Assembly (NCBI GenBank): GCA_963932185.1 | Contig: OZ010672.1 | Location: 65,482,461-65,546,460 of the forward strand | Source of the DNA: Troglohyphantes excavatus | Lineage: Eukaryota > Arthropoda > Arachnida > Araneae > Linyphiidae | Direction: 5' to 3' | Length of the DNA: 64,000 nucleotides | Part shown: piece after piece, positions 47,216 to 60,810 of the stretch | Layout of the letters: each line of letters starts with the position of its first letter | Position numbering within the stretch: position 1 is the stretch's first letter | Position numbers and translations under genes: made by a program | The notes under the pieces: model-generated | Seen by the model: the letters and a program-made list of their open reading frames with translations, nothing else | Told to the model about the DNA's origin: nothing | The model's database searches: none

Positions 47216-48085
47216 AAAATTTTTAGTAAATCGCGAAAAATTATCAAAGCTTAACTATTGTTAATTATTTTTTATTTCTTTATTATTATTATTTTATTAT
47301 TTTTTGTTAAAATAAAGAAAAACAAATACACATTTTCTTTCACTAAACTATGTAAATTCTCAGATTACTGAATAGTTTGTAATCTAAATTTAAATTTTTA
47401 CAACTGGAATAAGGATTTAGCTGGTTTTGTATCTGGATGCGTCGCCATTTTTTTTTTCAAGAAGAAAAAAACAATTATTTCCACATTTCAACCAATATCA
47501 GATCTAAGAGATCCTACACACTTGTTCAAATATACCTTAAGCTGAACTCTGAATTCAGCTTCTTCATACTCAAAACGTTGCTAAGTTCACTGAAATTTCG
47601 AGATCTTTCTAAAAGGTATCGATTATAAAAAAAATATAGAAAGATGTTCTTTAAAGATTTGAATACCCCTCACGAATATTAAACCAGGAATTTATGGTGC
47701 TTCCCATTCTCTTCTAAAAGCTCTTTTATACAGCCATATATAATATTTTATGAGTCGAAAAGACACATATTTAAGATGTATTTTATATGCTATCTTTAGA
47801 GTTTTGATACTCTATGTGTGGCTATTTTACTCTTGAGTCTTATATGTGTTTCAAGCCGTTACTCTACATAAAATAAATAAGGCAAATGAAAAAAAAATAA
47901 TAGAGCGTAATATAGGGCATGGGGGAAAATATTGAAATAGCTGAGAAAATTCCTAAATTCACATGTTTGTTACCACAGAGTGTGTAGGTGATACTATCTT
48001 TGTTTCCAATTTCAACTGTCCATATAACTTTGCCTACACGCTGCACGCATCATTTGTCGTCAAGACAGTGGTAAAGTCATCAAAC
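47216..48085. other. AT-rich stretch before the Tc1 relic
   Basis: The last 100 bp may hold decayed N-terminal transposase sequence, but I cannot show it. Confidence 0.4.
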
Positions 48086-48585
48086 TTGGACTATAGCACA
48101 TTGGAAAAATATCATTTAGCTAGATGAGTCAAGGTTTAACACTGATTCTGACAGCATTTTTGTCTGGAAAATACCTTTCCAAGCGTACAAACCAGATTTT
48201 TTTTATATAAAGAGTGAAACTTGGTGGGATTTAGACATGGTATAGGCAGCCATATGGCGTTATTTGACCCGGACACATTATGACCATACAAGGTCACGTC
48301 ACTGGCTGTATCTACATGACCATTTTGAGTGACCAGGTCCATACTATGATTCAAAGCGAGTATTTCCGGGATAATGATGATATGGCTTTTATTAATTTGA
48401 AAATATCTCTGTTCATTCTCTCTGTTCATGAAATTCTCTGTTATCATGCCAAAAGGGGGGGGGGGGGCGAATTTTCTCATCATAAAGATAAAGTTTCGCA
48501 CCTTACATGGGCTCCTTCAATCGCCCCACTTCAATACCCTTGAGCTCTTGTGGTCAGTGTTGAAGACAAATGAATCGAAAGACGT
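48086..48585 (+). pseudogene. Tc1-like transposase pseudogene (catalytic domain)
   Basis: Three reading frames together show the Tc1 catalytic core. Frame one has WTIAHWKNII, an in-frame TAG, then LDESRFN with the first catalytic Asp at 48123-48125, then FVWK. Frame two has TIQGHVTGCIYMTILSDQV and FRDND with the second Asp at 48370-48372. Frame three has LHGLLQSPHFNTLELLWSVL with the catalytic Glu at 48542-48544, where intact Tc1 proteins have a QSPDLNPIE-type block. Frameshifts, a stop and about 65 extra bases (with a run of 13 G) between the second Asp and the Glu show it is dead. The N-terminal paired-type HTH domains and TIRs are not seen. Nearby minus-strand ORFs are shadows. Confidence 0.82.
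48455..48467 (+). repeat. Poly-G run of 13 inside the Tc1 relic
   Basis: Thirteen consecutive G interrupt the transposase-like sequence between the second Asp and the Glu. Confidence 0.95.
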
Positions 48586-48599
48586 AAATAATAGAGGAT

Positions 48600-49089
48600 A
48601 TGTTTCATAAACTTAACATAGCACATATTCATTTTTTTTACATCTTCTGGTTCAAATGTCTGAGGTCTCTATCTACTTACATCATTATTAGCGGAACTTG
48701 CCAATGTTTTGCAGATAGAATGGTATAAGATACCCTTGAAAACTAAATGTGACTTTTTTTTTTAACTTTCTACTTAGACTGCATGCAGTTCTGAATACTA
48801 AAAGGGATCCTTTGCTATATTGGTCAAGATTATGTCTTTTTCTAGGTGTTTAAATATTTGTGTTCACCCCTTTATGTAGAGGAAGACTGACCATACCGTA
48901 TTAATTAACCAATATTAAAACTTCATTTAAGTGTTCATAGATTAACAGTAATAAACATGTTGCTTGTAGCTATGAAGTCCTTTAGTTCAAAGAGCAATTT
49001 TCTGAAATTTGTTTTTAAGAAGCTATTAAAGGTAAAATCTTAAGTTAAAAGTAAATATAATTAAAAAGTCAATATAACTTAAAATTAAT
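48600..49089. other. AT-rich stretch, no feature seen
   Basis: No supported gene or repeat. Confidence 0.4.
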
Positions 49090-49650
49090 TATAAATTCAG
49101 AGTAAATATAAATTAAAAGTAAATATAAATTAACAGTGAGTATTAAATTAAATTTTGAAAGTAAAAATAAAAAGTAAATATTAAAAGTAAATATTAAAAA
49201 TAGATATTAAAAGTAAATATTAAAAGTAAATATTAAAAGTAAGTATTAAAAGTAAAAATAAAAAGTAAATATTAAAAGTAAATATTAAAAATAGATATTA
49301 AAAGTAAATATTAAAAGTAAATATTAAAAGTAAGTATTAAAAGTATATATTAAAAGTAAATATTAAAAGTAGATATTAAAATTAAATATTAAAAGTAAAT
49401 ATTAATAGTAAATATTAAGAGTAGATAATAAAATTAAATATTAAAAGTAAATATGAAAAATAGATATTAAAAGTAAATATTAAAAGTAAATATTAAAAGT
49501 AAATATTAAAAGTAAATATTAAAAGTAAGTATTAAAAGTATATATTAAAAGTAAATATTAAAAGTAGATATTAAAATTAAATATTAAAAGTAAATATTAA
49601 AAGTAAATATTAAAAATAAATATTAAAATTAAATATTAAAAGTAAATAAT
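49090..49650. repeat. 13-bp AT minisatellite (AAAAGTAAATATT)
   Basis: 13-bp units with AGTAAATATT, AGTAGATATT and AGTAAGTATT variants. A longer block (AGTAAGTATTAAAAGTATAT then TAAAAGTAAATATTAAAAGT) recurs near 49330 and 49525, so there is secondary duplication. Confidence 0.92.
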
Positions 49651-50178
49651 AATTTGGTAATAACTTAATAATTGTGAACTTAATCATTGGGTTATGTTAT
49701 TATAAAATACAAAAGCGAAAAAACTATGCTTTTCAACTGTCTTAGAAATCATGTCCATGTGTTTTGAAACATTCACTTCACTATTTTATACCCTAAAAAG
49801 GAAAATTTTAATTATTTGCTTAACATTCAAAGTACGGGTCTCCGAAGGAGATGAAGAGCTTTACCTCGATTTACATAGAAATTCCTTTTTCCTTGATTAA
49901 AGGTACTGACCATCCAATCTCTAAATCAGCTGCTGCATATTAATTCGCAGCCACAATTTCAAAGAAAGGCGTAGCTATCCGCAGAAAGGTGAAACTAAAT
50001 AAGGGCTTGGAATGAAATAAAAAGACTGCGTTTCGTTCTGTTAAGGGTTCCCTACCTTGCAAAAAAAGGATTATTATATTACTTTTTCCAACCGTCTGTC
50101 TGTTTTCTCTCTGTCGTTCGGATCATTAAAATATCCTTGATGGCAAAAAAGATTCATTTTAGTGATATGAGATGTCTA
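49651..50178. other. AT-rich stretch, no feature seen
   Basis: No supported gene or repeat. Confidence 0.4.
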
Positions 50179-50404
50179 TTTCCAAACCAAATAGATCCAT
50201 ATTTTTCGCAAAAATCGTTTTTTGTTTCACAAGTTCTCATGCACTCATTGCATCAGCTCAAAAAGCGATATTGACTAAATGTGTCGGAATCCAATCTAAA
50301 AATAAATTCAATGTCATGGCTTTTGATCCAAAAGTACGTGGCTGTCAATTGTTTTTGGCGTCACCTGTAAAATTTATGAAAATGGATCAATCTGGTTTTG
50401 AAAC
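50179..50404 (-). mobile_element. Element F copy 3 with TA duplication
   Basis: TTTCCAAACCAAATAGATCC at the left and CTGGTTTTGAAAC at the right, with TA at 50177-50178 and 50405-50406. It shares AAAAGTACGTGGCTGTCA and CTGTAAAATTTATGAAAATG with copies 1 and 2. The 90-codon ORF across it is not a gene. Confidence 0.88.
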
Positions 50405-50406
50405 TA

Positions 50407-50960
50407 GACGGATCACATTCCATATGAATTGCCTAATTCTTTAACGTCTCTTGTCTACTTTGGAGAACGAGCACATCATATTTTTAAATCGCATATTTTT
50501 TTCGTACTACATTTTATTCCTATACCTGTAATTAAGCAAAGTATGTTATTTTGCAGATTAAACAACATGCTTTGTTTAATTCCAGGTTTAGAAATAAAAT
50601 GTAATGAAAAAAATTTAATGGGCTTGTTCTACAAAGTAGACAAGATACTTTTTGGAATTGGGTGACTCATATGAAGTTAATGCAAAAGAATACAAGACCT
50701 AAATTTGTCAAGAGCATTGCAATTTGTCAAGAATTCAACTTGAATTGGTAAAGACAATAAATTATTATTTTTTTAAAACTTAGTAAATTTCTCATCTTAG
50801 AGGAAAGTACACTTTCAACCATCCAGTTCCCAAATAGGATTTAGCAGTATTTTTAAAAAATAAATATTAACTTTTTAGTTTCTTAGGGCCTTTAAATATG
50901 ACGGAACAACAATTGCCATTTTTGTTGTGCAAATTTATAATTTTTGTAAATTTGTTCAAA
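50407..50960. other. AT-rich stretch, no feature seen
   Basis: No supported gene. The 78-codon ORF at 50429-50665 has no recognisable motif. Confidence 0.4.
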
Positions 50961-50964
50961 TTGT

Positions 50965-51728
50965 TTTGTATTTTTGTCAGTTTTTGTAAAATTACAAAAA
51001 TATTGCAAAATTACAAAAATATAAAATTACAAAAATATTGTAAAATTGCAAAAATATAAAATTACAAAAATGTTGTCAAATTACAAAATTATTGAAAAAT
51101 TACAAAAATATAAAATTACAAAAATGTAAAATTACAAAAATATTGTAAAATTACAAAAATATAAAATTACAAAAATGTAAAATTACAAAAATATAAAATT
51201 ACAAAAACATTGTAAAATTACAAAAATATAAAATTACAAAAATATTGTAAAAGTACAAAAATAAACTACAAAAATATTGTAAAATTACAAAAATAAACTA
51301 CAAAAATATTGTAAAATTGCAAAAATAAACTACAAAAATATTGTAAAATTACAAAAATATTGTAAAATTACAAAAATATTGTAAAATTACAAAAATATTG
51401 TAAAATTACAAAAATATTGTAAAATTACAAAAATATTGTAAAATTACAAAAATATTGTAAAATTACAAAAATATTGTAAAATTACAAAAATATTGTAAAA
51501 TTACAAAAATATTGTAAAATTACAAAAATATTGTAAAATTACAAAAATATTGTAAAATTACAAAAATATTGTAAAATTACAAAAATATTGTAAAATTACA
51601 AAAATATCGTAAAATTACAAAAATATCGTAAAATTACAAAAATATCGTAAAATTACAAAAATATTGTAAAATTACAAAAATATTGTAAAATTACAAAAAT
51701 ATTGTAAAATTACAAAAATATTGTAAAA
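50965..51728. repeat. 19-bp minisatellite (ATTGTAAAATTACAAAAAT)
   Basis: The array is irregular up to about 51340, with 12-19 bp spacing and ATAAACTAC variants, then a near-perfect 19-bp array to 51728. A single-base variant (ATCG) appears in three successive units at about 51606-51650. The units are partly palindromic (TTGTAAAA/TTACAA). Confidence 0.94.
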
Positions 51729-52094
51729 TGAAATTTTTTTTTATTTTTTTTATTTAAATTTGGTATAAAAATTTTCTCAATAGGTCAAAAGATGGCTGCA
51801 GAGATGACTGTTAGCATTATTTTATATATTAAAACCCAAAAATGGGTTTTCAATGGAGTGTGCAATGGAAATAAAGTAAGTTTAATTCAATCAAAACCAA
51901 AAACATCTTAATTGTTTGGAACTCGTTGACTGGCTGGTATAATACATTTAGAGGAATTTTAATAAACACTCACATAACAAGTTTAATATGTTGAAATGAC
52001 TCCGACCATTGCTTGAATTTGTTTACAGAAAATTAAAAGGATAAATAGTGAAAAAAACTTTAACGAAAATATGAATTTATGCAATTAAATATTA
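51729..52094. other. AT-rich stretch, no feature seen
   Basis: No supported gene or repeat. Confidence 0.4.
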
Positions 52095-53345
52095 TCTCCC
52101 CGATTACAACTTCGCTACACTCACAGGATGATAATAGCACCCTCAACCTACTGATTATGAGCTGGGTACTGTTCCAAACAGGCCACCAAGAGCCCTGTTT
52201 AAATACATAACCATGTCAAAGAGGTGTAACTCCACTTAATTTTGCTGAATAAAGCTCCCCAATCCAAATCAATAATCTGTTACGTTGATTAACGTAGATT
52301 TACGTGATTAACTCATAACCCTCCGATTACAAGTTCGCTGTACTCACATAACAATTTTCGAACCCACAACCTTCCGATTATGAACTCGGTACTCTTCCAA
52401 ACAAGCCACCGAGAGCCCCTTTAAATACAAATCCATGTCGAAGTGGTATAACCCCACTTAGTTCTGATCAATACAGCTCCTCAACCCAAGTCGCTAATCT
52501 GTTACGCTGATTTGCATAATTATCTCTCAACCCTCCGATAATTTCGCTGCACTCACATAACAACTTTCAAACCCACAACCCTCTGATTATGATCTCGGTA
52601 CTCTTCCGAACAAGCCACCGAGAGCCCCCTTTAAATACAAATCCATGTCGAAGTGGTATAACCCCACTTAATTCGGGTCAATACAGCTCCTCAACCGAAG
52701 TCGCTAATCTGTTACGCTGATTTGCATAATTAACTCTCAACCCTCCGATAATTTATCTGCACTCACATAACAATTTTGGAACCCACAACCCTCCGATTAT
52801 GAGCTCTGTACTATTTCAAACAAGCCACCGAGAGCCCCCTTTAAATACAAATCCATGTCGAAGTGGTATAACCCCACTTAATTAGGGCCAATACAGCTCC
52901 TCAACCCAAGTCGCTAATCTGTTACGTTGATTTGCATAATTAACTCCCAACCCTCCGATAATTTCGCTGCACTCACATAACAATTTTCGAACACGAAACA
53001 CTCCGATTATGAGCTCTGTACTCATCCAAACAAGCCACCGAGGGCCTCCTTTAAATACAAATCCATGTCGAAGTGGTATAACCCCACTTAATTCGGGTCA
53101 ATACAGCTCCTCAACCCAAGTCGCTAATCTGTTACGCTGGTTTGCATAATTAACTCTCAACCCTCCGATAATTTCGCTGCACTCACATAACAATTTTCGA
53201 ACCCGCAACCCTCTGATTATGAGCTCTGTACTCATCCAAACAAGCCACCGAGGGCCCCCTTTAAATAAAAATCCATGTCGAAGTGGTATAACCCCACTTA
53301 ATTCGGGTCAATACAGCTCCTCAACCCAAGTCGCTAATCTGTTAC
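52095..53345 (-). repeat. 210-bp satellite with a tRNA-like segment in every unit
   Basis: GCCACCGAG or a variant occurs at 52192, 52405, 52614, 52824, 53034 and 53244, a period of 209-213 bp over six units. On the minus strand each unit reads like a tRNA head: GGGGCTCTCGGTGGCTTG, an anticodon-like hairpin CCGA/TCGG with loop GCTCATAA, then GGGTTGTGGGTTCG as a B-box side. The anticodon-like triplet is CAT, but the loop has eight bases. The 73-codon + ORF at the right edge is not a gene. Confidence 0.9.
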
Positions 53346-53815
53346 GTTGTCACTCTCTCCATATCTCCAAGACTCCAAACAAGGTCTTCCCACTGCAATC
53401 TCAAGTACCAAAGAGGAAAAAAATGAACGTGTGGGCATGAATGAAAGCATCCACTAGCAGACTACCCTCAGGGAAAGGACTACTAGTGGAAATTTATTGC
53501 AGTATGAAAAATGTTTATGCGCGTAACGGCTTGTAGACGGGCCGGGCTGGTCGAATCGATATCATAAAAGAAAGACGATCAGGAAAGAGATACATGGGAT
53601 GCCATGGTTGAGAAAGACCACTCATCTTGGATAGTCAAAATATTTTGGGAGAAATGATTTCGGAGAGAGGAGAATTTTTGTGCGTCGATCTATAGCTGAA
53701 GGATTGATAGATGAAAAGAAGGTAATTTTAAGTGCTTAAAGGGGAAACGATTATAACTAAATGAGTAAGAAGTCGATTAAATATTACCCGATTAATCTTG
53801 TGCATTTTTTATGTA
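53346..53815. other. Unique stretch with a small hairpin
   Basis: CCACTAGCAG (53451-53460) and TACTAGTGG (53481-53489) form a 9 of 10 bp stem. The region is less AT-biased than average but has no long ORF. Confidence 0.4.
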
Positions 53816-54158
53816 GGATGAATGTACCAGTTACCGACCATTTGGAAAAATGTAATTAATACAAAGAGCATATCATTATGTTTTTATAAAAGTCCCTTCA
53901 ATCAAAGGTACTCAGAGGCTTTTAAAATTTAGGTAGATTTTATTTTACAGTTGAGTGGATTATTTTCAAAAGGGGACATTTCCATTTTAAAATTAAGCTA
54001 CCCAGTTTAATGTGAATTCAGTATCATTTGAATTTTTTATGTTTGACACTGGTCGTAAATTGGTCTTAACTGGTCATAAATTGGTCTTAACTGGTCGTAA
54101 ATTGGTCTTAACTGGTCGTAAATTGGTCTAAACTGGTCGTAAATTGGTATATTCACCC
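53816..54158 (-). mobile_element. Element E copy 2 with TA duplication
   Basis: TIRs GGATGAATGTACCAGTT and GGTATATTCACCC (mirror), with TA at 53814-53815 and 54159-54160. The interior matches E copy 1 in reverse (AAAGCATATCATTATG-type core). The right half is a 21-bp tandem (ACTGGTCGTAAATTGGTCTTA) repeated about five times at 54045-54148. Confidence 0.85.
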
Positions 54159-54659
54159 TATGCGAAATTTATGTTTCTAGTGATGTGTTATTCTGTACCT
54201 TGATAAAAATAAGGCCAATGTCCAAAATCATTTATTATGATTTTTATCCACTAATTATTTGAAACTTAAAAATAATTAAAGTTATAAAATAATAAAAATC
54301 CGATGTTCTATATTTAATTATATACCGAGTAAGTAGGTTTTCTTAAATCAATTGTCAATAGTATTTCAGACCAATGTCAAGTAATTATTGTGCATAACTA
54401 AAAACTGGTGATTTTTGAGATTGGTCTTTTTCTAACAAAATGCAGATTTATTTTTCATATGCACTATAAATAGTTTAAACATAATTTTTAAAGTAAACTA
54501 AGCTTTAAACTGAGCATTATCAAGCGCAAAAATAAATAAAATATGGGTATATCAAATTAAATTTTTGTTAAAATATCGTTGAAAATATTATTTTTTTCAA
54601 TTTTATTAAATCTGACATATAATCATATACATTGCATACTTCTTCCCTTTCATAAATAG
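54159..54659. other. AT-rich stretch, no feature seen
   Basis: No supported gene or repeat. Confidence 0.4.
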
Positions 54660-55093
54660 CACTCTTATTTAAGAGTATTCTGCGATCGTCAAGTTTATTT
54701 TCGTCACTTTTAACAATCGTTTCCTATTGAATATCGTGACTTTCAAAGAAACAAGGAACCTCAAATATTTAAGAAAGTCATATTCTCCGATTCCTTTTCG
54801 GTAGTATCAGTTTATTCAAATCTAATTTTGGTTCTTACATGCATATTACCAATATCCAGAACGAACTTTTCTGGCTCGATCGATAGCGCGCGCGACTTCG
54901 ATTCCTGGTTCGAGTCGTAAAATAGACTTTTATTTAAAATAGTCCTCATTTTTGAGAAAATAAATTTCGTAAAAAAAACGACAAAATAAATGTCCTTATA
55001 TCAACGAAATCTTTTATCAGCGTATTTCACAGACAACTGTTTTGTAAAAAATAACAAAATGTTTTCCAAAAAGAGCATCCATTTTTAACAGTG
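54660..55093 (-). mobile_element. Element C copy 2, short, with tRNA-like segment
   Basis: The right end, read inward, is CACTGTTAAAAATGGATGCT, matching the left end of C copy 1. The other end (CACTCTTATTTAAGAG) is decayed. The centre has a tRNA-like stretch at about 54870-54930: CTGGCTCGATCGATAGCGC on the A-box side, then GATTCCTGGTTCGAGTCG with a near-consensus B box. Confidence 0.72.
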
Positions 55094-55724
55094 TTATTTG
55101 ACTCATTAGGGATTTATATACAAAAATTAGTTGCATTTCAGAATTTTAAAATGAAGAACCTCAGATTTTACGAAAAAAGGTATTGCAATAAAATTTAAAC
55201 CTATTTCAAAGATAAACAAATTTTATATAACTTAAATATTTAGTTAAGTTTAACAGTAGATCAATAACTCAAAACTACTAAAAAGATCTTCAACAAATAG
55301 CGAGTCACTAAGGAATTAATGCTTAAAAACATTTCAATAATTTTGTTGTGTAAGCACTATAATTATTTACAGATAACATTTACAGTTTTAAAAAAAAATA
55401 TATAAATATACTTCAAAAGTAATCCATATCATTTTGATAAATATAAATATTTATAATGAATCATTTACGAGTTGTCACTTTTTAAAGATCAATTTATTAT
55501 TTTTGTTTGATGTAATATACTAAATGTTTATACAGATTAACCCAACAATCTTTAAATAATCATATTATAAATATTAAGAACCATAAATAACATAAACATA
55601 CAGAATATATGTGTATTTATTATTTATTCTGATTTTTTCCTCTTCCTTTAGCGATGAAATATTTTTAGATTAATTATCCAACAAAAATCCTTACTTTCTA
55701 ACAAAACATTGGGAAATTGAAAGT
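55094..55724. other. AT-rich stretch, no feature seen
   Basis: No supported gene or repeat. Confidence 0.4.
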
Positions 55725-56022
55725 TTTATACAGACAACTTCCGTTTTTTTTTTTTTATGATTTAATAAATTAAATAAATTTGTTTCAAATTCCTTCATAA
55801 AATCTTTAAAAAAAGCTTCAAAATGTCAAAAAACAAACTTCAATTTTGAAGCTTTTAAATTATTGAAGGAAAAATGACTATTTTATTTAAAGGTTCTATG
55901 TATGAAAATTAAAAACTTTTTTTTAAAAATTGCAAGTTTTTTTTGTAATTCCTTTGTAAAACCTTTAAAATGCCTTCAATATACAATTTTAATAAAGGTT
56001 TTATATAGAATGTTTTGCTAGG
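55725..56022. mobile_element. Element D copy 3, decayed
   Basis: The right end AATAAAGGTTTTATATAGAA followed by TGTTTTGCTAGG resembles the D right TIR. Interior AAACCTTTAAAA and TTGAAGGAAAAATG blocks also match D. The left end is not clear. Confidence 0.6.
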
Positions 56023-56360
56023 TTATAACAATTTCTTGATTTATAAGATTTTTGAATCGTCCAGTGTATTTGGCGTAAATAACTCATGGGGCATATGAGA
56101 TCCAATTTGGACAAATATTTTTTCATTCGTCTTTGGTTTCCTTTGGAGTTTGACACTAATAATGAAACATAATTTAAGGTTTCGCCGAAGTCGAACTCTA
56201 TATCCTAGAAATAAGATGAATGTAAAAAGTGGTGATGTGATCTAAAAAAAATCAAAGTCAACCCCTCAAATGCAGACAATATATTTTCTAGAAATCAATT
56301 CAGATGCTGGACTCTTTTGGTTCATAAATTTCAATTCGGAGCGAACTTTTAGGTCTCCAC

Positions 56361-56501
56361 CACGCACCATTGGTTTCGGTTTCTCTTTTTGAAAGCTGTC
56401 TGAAAATTTATCTGAATGATAAATCAGTTCCTAAAGAGATAACAAAATCACAGAAGATATCATCACACCGATGTTAAATGGTTCATTTTATGTAGTTTTT
56501 A
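56361..56501 (+). repeat. 141-bp perfect inverted repeat, left arm
   Basis: It runs from CACGCACCATTGG to TATGTAGTTTTTA. Every base is matched by the reverse complement of 56723-56863 by eye. The intervening 221 bp contain a CT run and a TA run. Confidence 0.93.
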
Positions 56502-56531
56502 AAGTGATTTATTAAATACATAAATTTGGAA

Positions 56532-56715
<184 letters not shown>

Positions 56716-56722
56716 CAACAAG

Positions 56723-56863
56723 TAAAAACTACATAAAATGAACCATTTAACATCGGTGTGATGATATCTTCTGTGATTTTGTTATCTCTTTAGGAACTGA
56801 TTTATCATTCAGATAAATTTTCAGACAGCTTTCAAAAAGAGAAACCGAAACCAATGGTGCGTG
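56723..56863 (-). repeat. 141-bp perfect inverted repeat, right arm
   Basis: Reverse complement of 56361-56501 without a mismatch. It borders the next long TA microsatellite. Confidence 0.93.
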
Positions 56864-56864
56864 G

Positions 56865-58364
<1,500 letters not shown>

Positions 58365-58685
58365 TACATCCTTTTCAGTTTATTCTGTTGCAGAAAATGC
58401 CACTTAAAAATACAAAATACAAAACTTTTTCTAAACGTGTTTTATTTTTCACACAACATTCCTTACATTGTTAAAACCTTAACTACCATTTCCTTTATCT
58501 TAAACAAATTTGGCATTTTATTCATTAATGGGTTTAAAACAGAACCCATTCTTAATAATAAAAAAAATCCCTCGTTACTCTAAACCATAGTCATCCATTA
58601 TTTTACAAACAACAAAAAAACCTTGATTCAATTAAAACCGTCTTTCCCCTCACAAAAAAATAAAGAATTCCTTCCTACAAGGACA
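58365..58685. other. AT-rich stretch, no feature seen
   Basis: A + ORF (58338-58583) overlaps the repeat edge and has no motif. Confidence 0.4.
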
Positions 58686-58738
58686 CTCAAGTAGATATCA
58701 CACTTTTTCTAACATCCTGAAGTTTCCAGTCAAACTTA

Positions 58739-59005
58739 ATGAATAAGATAGCGCCCCCAATTCGGTTTAACGTCGCCTCCGATACAAGCCCCGGAATTTC
58801 CAAGACTCGTCTGAAATTCTTCCGCATTCTTTCTATCATCTTTGCTGGAAATGAGCATAAAAAGGCGCTTGCCAAATTGATTTTTCATCTCTTTTACGAC
58901 CCTAAGTGTCGGCCGCGGGTGACGTTGGCACTTTTGTTACATGCCCTTAATGGTCTCTCTTTCACAAAAGATTTACGTCACAATCTATCGAGTGATATTA
59001 AGTAA
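58739..59005 (+). CDS. Unrecognised 88-codon ORF in a GC-elevated patch
   Basis: ATG at 58739 opens MNKIAPPIRFNVASDTSPG and runs to TAA. An in-frame TGA lies upstream, so it is not simply an internal exon. Codon third positions are mixed rather than A/T-saturated as in the spurious ORFs elsewhere, and the patch (about 58690-59010) is free of repeats. There is no signal peptide, membrane segment or known motif. A minus-strand frame also exists. It could be a small gene, a 5' exon, a relic or chance. Confidence 0.2.
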   Translation: MNKIAPPIRFNVASDTSPGISKTRLKFFRILSIIFAGNEHKKALAKLIFHLFYDPKCRPRVTLALLLHALNGLSFTKDLRHNLSSDIK

Positions 59006-59066
59006 TTAGCGGTTTAAGTACCATCCAGCCAGGGATCTATTGAGCTCGCAGGGCGAGAAAAAGCCT

Positions 59067-60380
59067 GTACTTGTTGTTTTATTACAATGCAGGGTTGTAT
59101 TTTTTTTTATGGGCGGCTTGCACTGAGATAATTTTTATGCGAGAAAGATAAACTTGTTAGCGTGTTAGTTGGTTGAATTAATGTCGCACTAGAGGTATAC
59201 AATGGGCTATTGGTGACGGTTCGGAGGACACGCGAACACTGCCCCATAATTGAAGTGGATGAAGGAGGTATGTAATTAAAAAAAATGAATTATTGTCATG
59301 GCTGAAGGAGGGTGTTGGGCTGTTTTTTGACATTGACAACAGCAATGTAGAAACCTTATTAGCAGAGATACTAGTGTCATGAAAGAGATATGTGACGTAC
59401 TTGTTGTATTACAATGCAGGGTTGTATTTTTTTTTATGGGTGGCTTGCATTGAGATAATTTTTATGCGAGGAAGATAAACTTGTTAGCGTGTTAGTTGAC
59501 TGAATTAATGTCGCACTAGAGGTATACAATGCGCTATTGCTGACGGTTCGGGGGAACGCGGACACTGCTCTTTAATTGAAGTGTATGAAGGAGGTATGTA
59601 ATTAAAAAAAACTTAATTATTGTCATGGCTGAAGGAGGTATGTGTTGGGCTTTTTTTTGACACTGACAACCACAGTGTAGAAGCCTTATTAGCATATAGT
59701 CTAGCGTCCTGATGGAGGTATGTGACGTACTTGTTGTTGTATTACAATGCAGGGTTGTATTTTTTTATGGGGGATTTGCATTGAGATAATTTTTATGCGA
59801 GAAAGATAAACTCGTTAGCGTGTTAGTTGGTGGAATTAATGTTGCACTAGAGGTATACAATGGGCTATTGGTGACGGTTCGGGGGACACGCGAACACTGC
59901 CCCATAATTGAAGTGCATGAAAGAGGTATGTAATTAAAAAAAAAAATTATTGTCATGGCTGAAGGAGGGTGTTGGGCTGTTTTTTGACATTGACAACAAC
60001 AATGTAGGAACCATATTAGCAGAGATACTAGTGTCATGAAGGAGGTATGTGACGTACTTGTTGTATTACAATGCAGGGTTGTATTTTTTTTTCAGCGGCT
60101 TGCATTGAGATGATTTTTATGCGAGAAAGCTAAACTTGTTAGCGTGTTAGTCGGTTGAATTGATGTCGCACTAGAGGTATACAATGGGCAATTGGTGACG
60201 GTTCGGAGGATACGCGAACATTGCCCTTTAATTGAAGTGGATGAAAGAGGTATGTAATTAAAAAAACTGAATTATTGTCATTGCTGAAGGAGGTATGTGT
60301 TGGGCTGTTTTTTGACACTGACAACAGCACTGTGGAAGCCTTATTAGCAGAGATTCTAGTGTCATGAAGGAGGTATGTGA
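59067..60380. repeat. 330-bp satellite with SINE-body segment, four units
   Basis: GTACTTGTTG marks unit starts at 59067, 59397, 59727 and 60054. Each unit includes TGTCGCACTAGAGGTATACA and TTGGTGACGGTTCGG from the S SINE body and several copies of GAAGGAGGTATGTG. Units 1 and 3 share one variant set (GGAGGGTGTTGGGC) and units 2 and 4 another (GGAGGTATGTGTTGGGC), so the true repeat is a dimer of about 657 bp. Minus-strand ORFs are repeat-derived. Confidence 0.92.
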
Positions 60381-60525
60381 CCGCAACCAAATACGAAATG
60401 AAAACTATAAAGTCAAATATCTCAAAACTTATTTTTGTTACATACCTCCTTGGTCTAGTTATCTCTTCAATTATGAACGATGGTCAGACGACTGGGACAA
60501 TTCCAGCAAAAAAATCTTTTTATTA

Positions 60526-60810
60526 GATTAGCGTGTTAATTATTGTCAGATTATCATGTTAATTAATGTCATATACTGTAACCAACTGTTGCTAAGCCAC
60601 AGATTGCCTTATTTATGTGTAGTTTATTATGAAACAAATTGTAGGTTAGAATTTTGATTAGGTTGTTGTGTCAAGTATTTCCTGTCATATAGTGTAACTC
60701 ATTGTTGGTAAGCCACAGAGTTCCTTGTTAATGTGTGATTAATATTTTGATTAGGTTAGCGTGTTAATTATTTCCTGTTATATATTGCATCCAATTGTTG
60801 CTAAAAGTAA
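60526..60810. repeat. Degenerate repeat of about 105-115 bp, three copies
   Basis: GTTGCTAAGCCACAGA (60589), GTTGGTAAGCCACAGA (about 60703) and GTTGCTAAAAG (about 60798), each preceded by a TGTCATATA/TGTTATATA block and TAGCGTGTTAATTATT-like text. Confidence 0.65.
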
